64,000 nt of DNA from Neofusicoccum parvum (lineage: Eukaryota > Ascomycota > Dothideomycetes > Botryosphaeriales > Botryosphaeriaceae), in the NCBI GenBank assembly GCA_020912385.1, contig CP087209.1, forward strand, positions 1,860,001-1,924,000, read 5' to 3'. Positions 1-11,659 of the stretch are shown one piece after another. The notes beneath the pieces are model-generated. The model was not told where the DNA came from. It saw only the letters and a program-made list of their open reading frames with translations, and searched no databases. The first letter of the stretch is position 1. Each line of letters opens with the position of its first letter. Made by a program: the position numbers and the translations under genes.

Positions 1-2919
1 GGAGGAGCCAGATCCGGTGAGACTCTCATTCGCCTTTGGGCTAGTTCCTGGAAGGAAGGAATCTGCTGAACAGAGTAATCTTGGAGATGTGACCGGAATT
101 GCTGCGGAGACTCGTTCAAGAAATACCCCAGGTACTCCTTCGGGGAACCGTTTTGAGCAGGTTGCTGAATGACAGTAAGACCCTGTGGAGGGTGTTGTGG
201 GACATCCACAGGCTGTTGTTGAGACGTTGGCGGCTCTTGTGATGATCGCGCAATCGGATAGCTCATGAGGTTAGGAGGGTAGCTTGGAATCGGCGGGTAG
301 CCCTGGAGAAGCAGCGCATTCTGATCTGCTCTGGCTGGTTGGGAATGTGACCTGATCGCACTGTTTGCCTGACCTTCTGCTACCGTGGCGCGGTGGACAC
401 CGCGCCTTTCCGATGGTATACTCAAAGGCAATGATGGCGATGATGGATTTGTCCTCACCCCATCTTGAGAGTGTGATTGAGACATCGGCTGGGGTTGTTC
501 AAAACCATTCGGGTATGGGTAGAGGTAGTGAGGCATTAGTGGAGCAGTTGCAGGAGGCTCGTTCGGATCCCTGGACATTGGTTGGGTGGTGACATACTGC
601 GTCTTTGGGGGCGAGCCATGGCTCGAGCCGTTTCTGGCCTGAGCATGGGCTTGAGCAAGCGCTTGCTGTTGTGCTGCACGAGCTTGAGCCTGGGCAAAAA
701 GCTGCGCTTTCAAGCTATGTTGCTGCATTTCAAGCATCTGGTACTGCTTGAACAGCTGCTCGTGCAAAGACGCTCCAGTCGTAGCAGCAAAGTAATCCGG
801 ACCCGCACCTGCAAGTGGAGGACTCAGGAAAGGAAGCCCGTTCGCGTAATTTGCAGCACTTGATGATCTACTGCGGTCGGCCTGATTGTTTCTCTGGTTG
901 TAGTGATTTCTGCCACCCCGGTTCCCGTTTCCACGACCGCCTCGCCGAGATGGCGAAGTACTATGCGTCAATGTCGGTTTGGGTGCCGGGGGCGGTTTCT
1001 GAAAAGTGGGGCGTTCTTCCTTGGGGTAGACGAATTGTTCGCAGACCTTTTCGAGCTGTCCGCGATCCGCTAGGAGGTCAAAAGCCTGCCGGATTTCTAG
1101 GTGTATCCCGCGGAAAGCGTAGTCGTCGGCCGAGTTGCCTAGATTCCGAGAAACGTTGAAGGGTTCCTCCACACACAAGCGGAACCGACCCTCCTTGTTG
1201 CCACTGTCGACCTCCCATCCCTTCTCTTTCCGGGTCAAAAACCTGCCGTTCCTAACGGAAACAACATCACGTCCGTAATCGAACCCGTGGCCGTAAAGTC
1301 GAAAGAACTGAAAGAGAAGCTGACCCAGGGATTCCTTATTCGGCGCGCCAAACCCGCGAACCTTGTCCAAATCATCAAAGAAAGTGGACTCCTCGCCAGT
1401 CTCAGTCGGATGCTTCTCGAAAGGCATTTGGTGCAATGAAGGCAGCACTGGCGGGTCTCTGGTCTGCAGAAAGTTCAAGACCATACAAATCCAAGTGTAC
1501 GAGCTCAATGTACCACCCATTGCTATACACGTTAGTTACTATAGCCAAACTCGAAACGTGAAACGTACCAGCATCGTTCAGGATCCGCTGTTTCGTCCAG
1601 TATTTGACGATCATCGTCAATGGACGCACGCGGTCATCAATCTGAACATAAGTCTTGATCATCCTCGTGTTCTCCAACGCAAGCGTGTTGTTGACGTTCA
1701 TGTCGCAAGCGAGTTCGAGCTCAGGGTCCCAGACCTTGACAATTGGAACTTTTGCCGAGGCCACGCAAACCACCTTGCTCATGCCGTCTGTACCTGTTTC
1801 AGCAAAATGTTTCGACGATGTGGAATTCTCAACGTACGTTTCGCTAGTGCTTCAGCAAGCATGTGCACACTTTCGAGCTTCCTCATTGAGGTCTGAATGC
1901 ACACGTCGACTGGCAAGCTTGTTAGCGTTGTCAAAATATTGCCACGGCGGCCGACACATACCATCAGACTCGGCGGTGCATAGCATATTGCCCGAAGATC
2001 CAAAGACGTGAACCTTGAACTCGTTCTTAGGCCACTCGGTGTGTAGGATTCGTTCCAGCTTCTCCACCAAGAGCTTCCTCCTCTTCTGGCTCTCCTCAGA
2101 CGGTAATAACCGGTCGTAAAGTTCTCTCATGTCCCCACTCAGCTTCTCCTCCTCGTCGGGGTTCAGGGATGCCTTGGGCGGGACGGGCGCCGTTTCCAAC
2201 ATGTCCGCATTGTCGTAACCCATCCGACGCTTGCCGAAAGCAATGTGCGTCTCATACTTGCACTTGTAGGGCTGCTTACGCAGCGAGGGTAATGTGCCAT
2301 TTGCCTCGGAGGAGACAGACCTCGGCGAGTGGTTTCCCAAAGCGCCGTTCGGCGACGGTGTTCTCGAGCGAAATGCGATGTCCCTGGCATGCTGGTGGGG
2401 CGTCGATGGAACAGAGTTGGAGTGATGGGAAGTCATTGGCGGGCGTGCAGGGAGGGCATGCTTGACCCCCTCCAGCCCCCTGCTCGACATGGTTGCGGTG
2501 TCCGTCGTCACCTGTGATTTACCGCTCGTAGCTCGACTCGACACGCCGTTATTCCCATCGATGTGCTGTGGCGCGTGGTGCGGCTTGGGGTGGGCTTTCT
2601 TTGTGGTGGTCTCTTGTGCCGTCCTCGACGCCAAGGGCCCCGGGTGCTGTTCCTGAGACACGGTGGTGGCGGGGGGCGGCTGCGCGTGAAAGTTCTTTTG
2701 CAGCAAATTATTGATGTGCACGGAGCGAAGGAGCGGGTGGTAGGCGAGGAGCGGCTGCTGCGCGTGGGGCGTGAGGAGGAGCGGGTGGGGAGCGGAGGAG
2801 CGGTGGTCCAGAGCCAGCGGACGTGCTGAAGATACTCGGCGCGAGTAGAGGGTGTCTGGGGAATCCAGGGCGCGATATAGCAAGCCTGCGTCTGCCTCAG
2901 TACTGCTGTATTCGCCCAT
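1..2919 (-). CDS. Cid1/CutA-type terminal RNA nucleotidyltransferase, 3' end beyond window
   Basis: Non-canonical poly(A)/poly(U) polymerase of the Cid1/TRF (PAP/25A-associated) family, expected to add nucleotides to RNA 3' ends. Exons (minus): 2919-1962, 1909-1838, 1793-1569, 1522-1 (open at the edge); introns are 52, 44 and 46 nt, all GT-AG and in phase. The first about 225 residues are low-complexity. The nucleotidyl-transferase motif GSSGNML lies near residue 306, followed by catalytic D-V-D (about 319-321), which is created by joining exons 1 and 2. Exon 3 carries the KVPIVKVWD and MIVKYWTKQR blocks. Exon 4 opens with the GGTLSSYTWI block and has a PAP-associated segment (LLFQFFRLYG), then an RGG-type stretch (RRGGRGNGNRGG) and a Gln/Pro-rich tail still open at base 1. 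At least 925 residues are encoded here. The RGG and Q-rich tail suggests RNA binding or granule association (inference). A. nidulans CutA/CutB are the nearest characterised type; which one is unresolved. Confidence 0.9.
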
Positions 2920-4227
2920 AAACTCCGGCGGGCGGGGGTCTCGTCGAAGCGCGGGAGCGGAGCGGTGGAGATGGCGGCGGCGAGAGCGAGGGAATTGCGT
3001 ACCGGTCGCAGGGCGCGGCGGGACGTGTCACGACAAGCAATAAGTAGGCGCGTGGGCGCTGGGGACGGAGAATGAAGCGGCGTGCGTCGGCGCGGACAGG
3101 CGCTGGGAGAGCGGTCGAGGCAGTTGCCCCTGCTGGATCGCGGTGCTGAAGACAGGGCAGGACCAGCTACGCCACGGCTGGAGAGGGGCGCGGGCAGGCA
3201 GCACGGCGGCGAGAGAGGTGCGGCGGGTGGACGGGCGGGCAGGCAGCGTGCGTGCGGAGGCGACTTGGGGGGACTGGGAAAAAGGAAGGTTGTGTGGTGA
3301 GGGATGTGTTTGATAGCAGGTTGCGCTCGCTCGCTGCTCGCTAAGTCGCGATCCAGTGCTATTGCAAGGCGGAATTACGGAGGAGCAGCAGTTACAGAAT
3401 AATACGCTCCGTCACCGCTCATCAAACAGCGCACGCATAGGCCAGGCGCGCGCGCATTTGTTCCGGCTCTATAAACCTCAAGTCACGCCCGCCCACGGCC
3501 TGGAAGCAACACCTGCCTGTCCAGCCGCACAGCCAATGGGGACGCCCGTCACGCCCGTCTTTCACGGCGCCAGCACGCAGGCCTGCGCCGGGGCCCGCCA
3601 AGGCACCCGAGGCTGACGGCCATTGTACCCGTGGCACAAAGGCCTGGTGGAATACGCAGCCCACCGCCGGCTGACGCATCCGCAGCGCTCAGCGCTCAGC
3701 GCGCAGCGCTCACGGCTGGGGGCGCGCGGGCGCCCTTACTCAGGCTGACGGCGGGCTGCGTATTCCTGATGCTGCAGCGCGGTGTCCTGGGCCCTGAGTC
3801 CCCGCGCATGCCCGATCGAGCAGGGCACGGAGCCAGCGCGGCACTGCGTTTCACGCGCAGTTTACGGAAGGTTTCCTGCTGCCCTCCCTCTGCGCTCCCG
3901 CCGTTCCGCAGATTGCCATCCGCACCCGGCCCGCACGTGAGCGCGGCCGCGCATCGTACGGGCGCGCTGCCGTGCTTTACAGCGCGCTTTTAGTCAGGCG
4001 TTGCGGGCTGCGGGCGCCCGGCAGCAAGGTACGCAGCGGCGCGCACAAGGGACGCCCCCACTGCGTCATCCTGCTCCGCCGGCCTCCCGAGGCTGCTGGC
4101 GCGCGCGCGCCTCCTGCATGACCCGCACGTCCTCCCAAGCCTTGCCCGACTCCAGCGCGCCCGCCCTCGCCTTCAGCGCGCCGTTCCTGTAAATTTCCCA
4201 GCGCTCATTGGCCTCAATTCCGCAACC
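2920..4227. other. Intergenic region, GC-rich divergent promoter
   Basis: This separates two divergently transcribed genes (nucleotidyltransferase on minus, isochorismatase on plus). I see no coding blocks that look conserved on either strand. A short imperfect repeat of CAGCGCT units sits near 3678-3712. A CTATAAA element occurs at about 3469-3475 but is far from either start codon. Confidence 0.6.
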
Positions 4228-5490
4228 ATGGCTGCAGCGGTCCGCAGATTGAGTGAGTGTCTCTGCCCTCCGGCCCGCCGCGCGCCACGTGCTGACAGCT
4301 CCTCGCGGCAGCGAACCCCGCCCTCTTGTATGCCCTCCCACCAGCGCACATGTTGACGTTCCGCCCCGGGGGCTGACCCGCACCGCAGCATCTGCGATCT
4401 GCAAGAGAAGTTTCGCCCGGCCATCTGGGAGTTCTCGAAGGTCCTCACCACGACCCAGAAGATGCTCAAAGCCAGTACGACCCCCGTCAGCCCGCACACC
4501 ACCCCCAATGTCTTGGCGCTGCTTTGGCGGACGCTGTGGACGGTGGCCCTCCAGGAACAGGGCGTTCTGGGGTGAGATGGCTGCAGCTCGACCCGTCCCG
4601 TGCGGCCTCGCATGAGCCGTCTGCACCAGAGCAGGCTTGCCTGAGTGCTGCCCGCCGACGCGCTGCAGATTTTCTTCACGTACGGCCCGCACCCTGCGCC
4701 AGTCTGCTCTATAGATAGTCCGAGCCCGCACGCGGACGAAGTCGGCTGGCCTCTGTGCCTGTCCACGCGCTGTGCTGGAGTGTGAGGCGCCACCCCTCAC
4801 TTTCCTTTGTTACCTTTTCTTCCTGTGGCTTGTTGGTTTGCCTTCGTGGAACTGTGCCGCCGTCTAGCTTCCGATGTCCCCAAGTCTTTTATCCCTTTGT
4901 TGTGAAGATCCGGGCACCTCGGATTGGCGGTTCTCCAGCTGAATCTCCTCTAGGCCAGATCCTGAATTTCCCCGTTATTGCCACCACGCAGAACCGTGCT
5001 CGTCTCGGCGAAACATGTGCAGAGCTGGGCCTGGATGTCCCCGGAGGAATCCAGACCAAGGTGCATGCTGACAAGACACTCTTCTCCATGATCACGCCTG
5101 AAGTGCGCGCTGCTCTCACGCAGAAGCACGAATGCATCATCGTGGGAATCGAGTCGCACATCTGCGTCACCCAAACAGCCCTCGAGCTGCTCCGCGACGG
5201 CCACAAGGTATATGTCCTAGCGGATGGCGTGTCCAGCTGCAACAAGGAAGAGATCCCGATTGCTCTGGCCAGGCTGAGGCACGAAGGCGTCGTGGTAACG
5301 ACAAGCGAGAGCTTCCTCTACGAACTGATCAACGACGCCTCCATTCCAGAGTACGTGGCCCCTAGCCCTTACATCGGCAGTGAAATCATTTACTTAACCG
5401 GAGAAATGCAGGTTCAAGGAGATGGCGAAGCTCGTTAAGGAAACGAAAGACAGTACGAGTCAGGTCTTGCAGACGCTCTGCAAGATATGA
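4228..5490 (+). CDS. Isochorismatase-fold cysteine hydrolase (ISOC1/ISOC2-like)
   Basis: About 200-residue hydrolase of the isochorismatase-like superfamily, closest in layout to animal ISOC2 and fungal homologues; the natural substrate is unknown. Exons: 4228-4252, 4312-4327, 4389-4474, 4954-5350, 5412-5490 (603 nt including stop). The joins restore the continuous blocks NPALFICDLQEKF, MLKASQILNFPVIATT and IPEFKEMAKLV. The likely catalytic triad is Asp in ICDLQEKF, Lys in ADKTLFS and Cys in ESHICVTQTA. Exon 2 is only 16 nt and intron 3 is 479 nt, far longer than any other intron here. An uninterrupted reading from 4755 to 5438 has a false N-terminus lying inside intron 3, and it runs into intron 4. 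The real C-terminus reads QVLQTLCKI before TGA at 5488. No signal peptide is seen, so the protein is probably cytosolic or mitochondrial. Confidence 0.88.
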
Positions 5491-6587
5491 AGCGTGGCAG
5501 TCGACCAGCAAGGTGCTTGAGCAGCGGAAGACAACAGTGTACGCGGAACCGAGCATTCGTTCATATGTGAGGGCGGTTCAAAATCCTCCAGCACTCCAAA
5601 CATACAAGAATGTTGCTCTACTGTGCGAACTCGGTGCGAACGGGCCCCGTTGTGGGGAAGCTTTGAACGCGAGCCAAGACGTAGGGCTCGGATAGTGTGC
5701 AAGCAACCAGAAATAGAGAAAGCATCATGCTGGGAGAAATCTCGGAACCGCCAACGCTACGCCGCTTTTCGGATCCAAACTGTCTTTTAATGTAATTGCA
5801 CGCGCCCCAGATTGCATACATGCCCTGCTTCAGAAATCCCGGGTTTCCCGCCCACTGATCGGACGGAGAGAGGCATGCTCCCCTTGGTCAGCGCCCCTCC
5901 ATGGATTGCCGAGCGTCTCTTTTGACTGCGTTCGTATTACAAGTCATGAATACTCCACAGATTGCGCTTCGCACAGCCCTTCTCGTACGAGCGAATACGG
6001 AGAGTGCCTGGAGGTCCCTGGCGGCCTTTCTTCTCGAGGGTCCGGGGCAGCCGCTGGCAAAGTCATGTCGCTCCGCACGCTCGAGCGAATCATCGGAGTG
6101 ATGAATGGCGCGAGAGGGCCGCAGCCAATAGGCATGAGCGCCGGTAGCCATGCGGGAGATCGTGCCCCAAAGCTTATGCTTAAGTTGGCTCAACACCCCA
6201 AGTTTTGCATTTCCGACGTCTGGCCTGCCAGACTTCGCAGCCTCAAAGCCCTCCCCACCAGCGTTGTGCGAATCCTTCGGCGCTGCGCAAGATGGACCCT
6301 CTGCACGCAGCGACGGAAGCCGCTCGGACCACTCGGATGGTAGAGCTTCCGCTGACCAGACCTGCTTGATCAGCACGCGTGGCAGCCGCCTATCCTCTCC
6401 CGGCACGACACACGCAGTGCTGCATCGAAATGCTCTGAACTGCGTAGAAGGGGTTGCCTGTTCTCGCTGAAACTTAAATAGCCCGCCAGGACCGCTCTTG
6501 GCCTTCCGACCTCAACACACAGCCCGCCCTCTCCACGCCGATCGCCCACGCCGGTCCCAGCCCTCCACGAATCACCAGCCACGCACC
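5491..6587. other. Intergenic region upstream of MAPEG gene
   Basis: Overlapping open frames on both strands (for example 5888-6406 minus) show no recognisable domain, and I consider them chance. A TATA-like TTAAATA lies at about 6474-6480, roughly 110 bases before the MAPEG start, followed by a C/T-rich leader. Confidence 0.5.
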
Positions 6588-7226
6588 ATGGCCTTTGTAA
6601 CTCTTGAAGTGCCGCCGGAGTACGGGTAAGGCTGCCTCAATGCCATGCACCCGGCAGCGGCTCCGCGCATCACCCGCGCCGCCGTCAATGCCTTCCACAA
6701 TGCGTCCCATCCGCCTCATTCCCCCGAAACCCGGCCTACCTCACACCGTCCCTCGGCATTGGCCCTTCGGCGATCCTCTTTTACTGACCACACCAGTCTC
6801 GTCCTCCTCGCCGCGACCGGCAGCCTCTTCGTGAGCACCTGGCTGGGCATGCGCATCGGCGGCTTCCGCAAGGCCGCCGGCGTGCCGTACCCGCACCAGT
6901 ACGCGTCGCAGGAGCAGATCGCGCAGACGGCCGACGCGAGCAAGAAGCAGGCGCTGCACCTGTTCAACTGCGCCCAGCGCGGCCACTACAACTTCCTCGA
7001 GAACCACACCCCCTTCCTCTTCGCCCTGCTCGTCGCCGGCGTCCGCAAGCCCGTCGCCGCCGCCGTCATGGGCGGCCTCTGGTCCGTCGCCCGCATCATG
7101 TACGCCGTCGGCTACACCAACCCCGACAAGCAGAACGGCAAGGGCAGGTTGATTGGCAGCTGGTCCACCCTCATTCAGATCATCCTGTATGGTATGGCTG
7201 GCTGGGATGCGTACAAGATGCTGTAA
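6588..7226 (+). CDS. MAPEG family microsomal glutathione S-transferase 3-like protein
   Basis: Membrane-bound glutathione transferase/peroxidase of the MAPEG family, MGST3 type, expected in ER or outer mitochondrial membranes. Exons 6588-6625 and 6797-7226, with a 171-nt GT-AG intron, give 155 residues, close to the usual MGST3 length (about 150). The first exon supplies the 12 residues preceding Gly-13 (MAFVTLEVPPEY), which runs directly into the first hydrophobic helix (LVLLAATGSLFVSTWLGM). The MAPEG signature is in the middle: FNCAQRGHYNFLENHTPF, with the conserved Asn/Glu-rich loop, followed by helices containing FALLVAG and the RIMYAVGY block. Starting at the in-frame ATG at 6645 would translate intron sequence and should be rejected. 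The gene converges on proline dehydrogenase downstream. Confidence 0.92.
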
Positions 7227-7877
7227 GCTGGCGTGTGGACACATGCGTGAAGGCTTTGGGGATACAGCGAAGGGAGGAGCATATATGGAAATGCATGTTG
7301 TAATGGAGCGACTGCTTTCTGTACAAGTACGATCCATCTCGGATAGAAAATATTATACCTTTGCGCGCGATCAATCAGTTAATCTTCTCGCAAAGAGTAA
7401 CCGGATTTACATGTGTGCGATCAGCTAACTAAGAGCTGACAGGTCTGGAGCAGGCATGCGACAAATCAGACACCAAGGTACGCGTAGTGGATTGCTTGCA
7501 ACGATTTTGATATTTTTTTTCTTGTAATCTATTTATCTTAATGGTTGTACAAAAGAGCCTTACGGACGTTCCTTCATATCAATTACCGTGGTATCTGTTA
7601 CCGATTCCTCCGGACTAGTCTATTTCCATCCAACCCAACTCTTGAAGGCGCTATCGGGATCGGATCACCGAAGCTTAACTTTCAGCTATTTCGGTGTAGG
7701 GCGTTGGTCCTGTGCGGCAGGCGTCTCCCATAGGCCCACCTGAACCCCTAAAAATAGGAGAGCGTGAACACCTTTGGAACTGGAATCCCCGATCCAATCC
7801 CGACCCTGGGTCCAACTTCATCCTCCTTCCGATGAATCCGGCGTTTGGTTTCCTTTCCCCGGTTGGCGAGGCTTCTT
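7227..7877. other. Intergenic region between convergent genes
   Basis: This holds the 3' flanks of the MAPEG gene (plus) and proline dehydrogenase (minus). It is A+T-richer than its surroundings, with a T-run at about 7511-7519. No gene is seen. Confidence 0.55.
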
Positions 7878-9362
7878 TCAGCCCGCGAAACCGGCGAGGA
7901 AACGCCTCTTCAGCTCCCGCCAGAAGATGATCCTCGAGTCCCTAGCGCTGGCAACGGCGTCCCGGTTCTCCTCGGCGCGGCGCACCAGGTACAGGATGCA
8001 CTCCTGCGTCGTGCCCCAGGTGACGTACTTGTAGACGTCGCAGTCGCCCTCGAGCAGGCCGGCCTCCTTGTCCGCAGCCGTCAGCGACAGCGACAGCTCG
8101 TCCGCCATGCCCATGAGCTGGCTGTAGACGACGTCGGCCACGGGCTGGCCGGCGAGCGCCTGCTGGTGGCGGATGGCGCGGATCTTGCGCAGCGAGGCGG
8201 CGTTGTGCGAGCCCAGCACGATGCCGACCTTGATGCCGGGGCGCGGCTGCGCCAGGTGGTACGTCGCCAGCTTCTCAGCCGCGGCGTCGTAGGCGGCGTC
8301 AGTCGCCGCCTTGGTGTCGTGGATCAGGTGGCGCGGGTCGCTGCCTAGGTACGCGCCGCGCACGAGCTTGGCGCCGAAGTTGAAGCCCTGGGCGGCGGCG
8401 CGCGAGAGGTGCCCGTCCAGCACCGCCGTCGACGCCTTCAGGTACATCTGGTACGTGTTGAAGATGACCATGTTGTCGCCGGTGTTGTAGCGCTCCATCA
8501 TCTCCATCGTCCATCGGTCGATGGCGGCCTGCTGGCACTGGTGCTCCGCGTCGACGAGGAGCTTGACGCCCTTGTTGCGCGCCGCATCGCAGACCTGGGC
8601 GAGTGCGCGGCCGAAGATGTCGTCGGGCTTCTCCTGGTTGTGCTCGAGCAGCTCGACCACCTGTGCTCCCGCGCCGGAGAACTTGATTGCGACGTAGTCA
8701 CCACTGGGTGCGTATTCGATCGTCTTCAGGGTGCCGTCGAGCCATTGGCTCACCTGCTGCTCGTGGAGCTTCTGGACCTCGGCAGCCTTCTCCTTGCCTC
8801 CGGCGGAGACGCCGGGCGTGTCCACTTCCTTGGCGTAGTTCAGGATGACGCCCTTGATGCCAAGTTTCCGTAGGCTCTCGACAGTGCGCGAGATCTCCGG
8901 ACCAGTGGCGCCGGCGCAGTAGTGGGCGTAGAAGAAGTACTGAAGGGCATGGCGGAGGATGGGTGCCTTGACAAAGAGGTCGGAGTTTCGCTTCAGGAGG
9001 GAAAGGAGGAAGGAGAGCACGATGGGGTATGCAGAGAGGTTCTGGATCAGGAGGTTGCGGAAGAGGGAGGCAGTTGGGAGCTTTGCGATGGCATTGCTGG
9101 CATCATCGAGCGTGCGGGCAGGCGGTGCTGGTGCAGCTGACGTGGGCGAGGCGGACGCGGCGGATAGCTGCTGGGAGGCGTACTGCACGGATGCTTGGAC
9201 GGATGCGCCGGGCTTCAGCAGGCTTGCTGTCCGCACAGGGGCCTTTGTTGAAAAGCCGGCATTGTGGGTGTGGACTGCCCGAGATGCAGCCCGCAGGGCA
9301 CGCTGGGAGAGGACCGGAGACTGGAGCGACAGAGGACGGGCGTGGCGAAGGGTGCTGAGCAT
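7878..9362 (-). CDS. Proline dehydrogenase, mitochondrial (PUT1/PRODH)
   Basis: FAD-dependent oxidation of proline to pyrroline-5-carboxylate, the first step of proline catabolism, at the inner mitochondrial membrane. It is a single exon of 494 codons. The N-terminus is rich in Arg, Ser and Ala with few acids (MLSTLRHARPLSLQSPV), consistent with a mitochondrial targeting peptide. The barrel motifs of the PRODH family are present: MVIFNTYQMYLKAS, GAKLVRGAYLGSDPR with the conserved RGAY, and near the C-terminus the substrate-binding YLVRRAEENRDAV block. The protein ends in RELKRRFLAGFAG. Length is normal for fungal PRODH. In filamentous fungi this gene usually sits in the prn cluster; no permease, P5C dehydrogenase or regulator lies next to it here, so it is unclustered. 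Confidence 0.93.
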   Translation of the reverse strand: MLSTLRHARPLSLQSPVLSQRALRAASRAVHTHNAGFSTKAPVRTASLLKPGASVQASVQYASQQLSAASASPTSAAPAPPARTLDDASNAIAKLPTASLFRNLLIQNLSAYPIVLSFLLSLLKRNSDLFVKAPILRHALQYFFYAHYCAGATGPEISRTVESLRKLGIKGVILNYAKEVDTPGVSAGGKEKAAEVQKLHEQQVSQWLDGTLKTIEYAPSGDYVAIKFSGAGAQVVELLEHNQEKPDDIFGRALAQVCDAARNKGVKLLVDAEHQCQQAAIDRWTMEMMERYNTGDNMVIFNTYQMYLKASTAVLDGHLSRAAAQGFNFGAKLVRGAYLGSDPRHLIHDTKAATDAAYDAAAEKLATYHLAQPRPGIKVGIVLGSHNAASLRKIRAIRHQQALAGQPVADVVYSQLMGMADELSLSLTAADKEAGLLEGDCDVYKYVTWGTTQECILYLVRRAEENRDAVASARDSRIIFWRELKRRFLAGFAG

Positions 9363-10691
9363 GACGTATTAGGAAGTCGGCGGCTCCGGGCACGATACGG
9401 CGGACAGTGGCACAGGACAGCGCTGATAAGCTCGCGGTGGATATTCTGCGGTCTGGCCGGGGGAGGAGCAGCGGAGAAGTTGCACAGCGGTTTGTTGCAT
9501 GGTGGTGGGAAGTCGCCAGGTAGCGGATTTATAGGACGGGTGGTAGCTTTGTTGGCTCTGTTGCGGCTCGCAGCTGGCACGGTGATGCTCGACGCCCGCT
9601 CCCCGGCCGCGCCCCAGCTCGGCTACCCGCGGAGCTCCCTGGCCCCGCTTTGGATTAAGGTTGCCGGTGTCGGCGCTCCTTGCTTCTCCACCGTCCCATC
9701 AACACCACGCGACTGCCCTACCAATCTGGCAGTTTCTGATTGTCAGATATTCGGGCGGATGTGGGGTACGGCCACCGCGCCGCGAGATTGCGCTGTTGTT
9801 GGCTGCGGACGGCTGCACACGCGAAGGGTCTGCGCCTGCAAAGTCCGCCGAGACCGCAGGCTGCCTTGACCAGGACTAGCCCCCTCCCATGGCCCGATTA
9901 CACACTCTCTTCTGCGGCGGTCCGGCTGCTGCCCCCAGTGTCACATTGACAAACGGATTTGCGGTGTCGCCCTCGGCTTAAGCTGGGCTGTGAGCGCTGC
10001 CAGACGGAGAGCCGAGATTGACGGAGGCTCAGAAGGCCCTTGTGACGGAGCTGAACGCCGTTGCGTAATCGCGGCCCCTTGCGCGCCGTCTGCACGGCAT
10101 CCGAACGGCTGCCGTTGTGATAAGCCCCTCGAGGGGCACCTCATGTGATGTCTATCGTGGACGCTGCTCGGCGTGGGCGCTCCTTTGGTGGCGGAGCTCA
10201 GGCGCAACAACGCCAGCTAGCCTCATTTCCACAGGGGCTGGGGGCCTCCGCGGGGACGAAGGAAGGGGAAGTCCAGATGCCGCTTCGTGTCGTTTGCCTG
10301 GAAAGCGCAGCACGTCAGTATGAGATCCTTTGGATGTTCAGCTGTGTTGCTTGCCGATGCACGTCTCCCTTTCCTGCAACGCGTCCGGTTGAGGTCAGAT
10401 CGTAGGTTCAGGGCCGCCTCTGAGTGGATGAACCCCGCGCCACAGGAGTGGCCATTGGCGAATGGGATTTTCCAATTATTTTCATTACCAGGGTGTGTCG
10501 ATAAGCTTGTGTTACGCAGTTGGACGACCCTTGGGTCCGAGAGTCGGTACTTGGTGTGGTTTGGCCCTGCCGACGCAAAGCGAGTGCCCAGATTCTGGAA
10601 AGGTGGGGACAGCCAAGGATGCAGTTTTGATACTATATTTTGATTTGGCCAGATCGCTTCCAAGGTCCTAGTAGTAGTACTAGCACATCAC
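9363..10691. other. Intergenic region between proline dehydrogenase and tRNA-Gln
   Basis: It contains the upstream region of proline dehydrogenase. Several overlapping short frames occur on both strands without a recognisable domain or splice architecture. I see no further gene. Confidence 0.5.
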
Positions 10692-10775
10692 GGTTGTATA
10701 GTGTAGTGGCTAGCACTCGGGATTCTGATATTTCAGAGCATTCCCGCAACCCCGGTTCGATCCCGGGTACGACCT
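10692..10775 (+). tRNA. tRNA-Gln (anticodon CUG) with 12-nt intron
   Basis: The acceptor stem GGTTGTA pairs with TACGACC at 10768-10774 (one G-T pair), with discriminator T at 10775. The D stem is GTGT/GCAC. The anticodon stem CGGGA (10718-10722) pairs with TCCCG (10742-10746). The anticodon CTG is at 10725-10727, followed by purine 37 and a 12-nt intron at about 10729-10740 in the canonical position between bases 37 and 38. The T arm is CCCGG-TTCGATC-CCGGG. This matches the eukaryotic GGTTGTATAGTGTAGTGG type of tRNA-Gln. A run of four T at 10789-10792 can serve as the Pol III terminator. Confidence 0.93.
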
Positions 10776-11659
10776 ACTTATTCTATTCTTTTGCATTCGG
10801 GACGGATGCACATTCTTTTTGCCCCCCAGGTGCGTGCAAAGTTGGCCGAAGTGCGGGGCCGATGGCACTTCGGAATCAGGTAGAAAGGCTAGGGCAGGCG
10901 ACCATGGTAGCAGGATCAGCAAGGGATTGGCGCAAGAAGCATTTCCGGGAAGGCAGAGAGACGGGCATGCTTTTGCAAACGCTTGTTGCAGCCAAAGTCG
11001 GTGATGCAGATGCCAAGGGAAGAGAGATAACCAACGGGTGTATAGATTACAGTTGAAGCATTCGTCCGGACACGGGAGAGAATTGCGGAATGTGCAGCGG
11101 CCACCCAGACGAACGCTTCAACGGCCTACCCACGTGGGCGCGTTTTGGAGCAAGATTGGGTGATAGACTTCCAAACGGAGTGTCCAGACTATGCCGCGCT
11201 ACTCGTACAAGTGCGCATGACCAGTGAACGAGAAGCGCAAGAGGGGAACTTAAGACACGTAAAAGAAAATAGTAAAAGGAAGCATAAAGAAAGCAGGAGT
11301 GCATAAAGCGGGACAGAAGGAGGAAATAAAGCAGCCAATGAGGACACCGCACCGCCCCCGGGCCAATCATGGTTGAACGCAATCCAGGGCTACATTTCGC
11401 GCCCAAAGATCGTCGCCTCCACAACTCTCGCAGACCGCTCCGATGACAGTGTCAGGCGGCAATGCACCAACCGTCTGAAGTGGTACATGGATGAGTCTGT
11501 GAGGCGGTCGTGTCAGCAAGCTTGCATGGGCCGAGCGAGCGGCGCAGGCGCGGTCACGTGCACTCGCGTTGCTGCCTGTCGCGCGCGTGGGAATGACGTG
11601 CACCAGGCGCCAACCTGCACCGTCTCCGCACGCTGCAACAACACCCGCTGCGCATCGCA
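10776..11659. other. Intergenic region upstream of Ku70
   Basis: There is nothing recognisable beyond the tRNA terminator. A frame on the minus strand across 11367-11837 overlaps the Ku70 start and lacks domain signals. Confidence 0.5.
10789..10792 (+). terminator. RNA polymerase III terminator of tRNA-Gln
   Basis: This is the first run of four T residues downstream of the tRNA 3' end, 14 bases after the discriminator base, which is the usual Pol III stop signal. Confidence 0.6.

Noticed and set aside
4066..4800. Minus-strand frames of 244 and 206 codons, one with a hydrophobic helix
   Set aside because: They are antisense to exons and introns of the isochorismatase gene, and the hydrophobic run is the complement of intron sequence.
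4755..5438. 227-codon uninterrupted isochorismatase frame starting at 4755
   Set aside because: Its first about 66 codons lie in intron 3 and its end reads into intron 4. The five-exon model restores conserved N- and C-terminal blocks.
5888..6406. 172-codon minus frame opposite a 145-codon plus frame
   Set aside because: There is no family resemblance, and long frames on both strands over the same DNA suggest chance openness.
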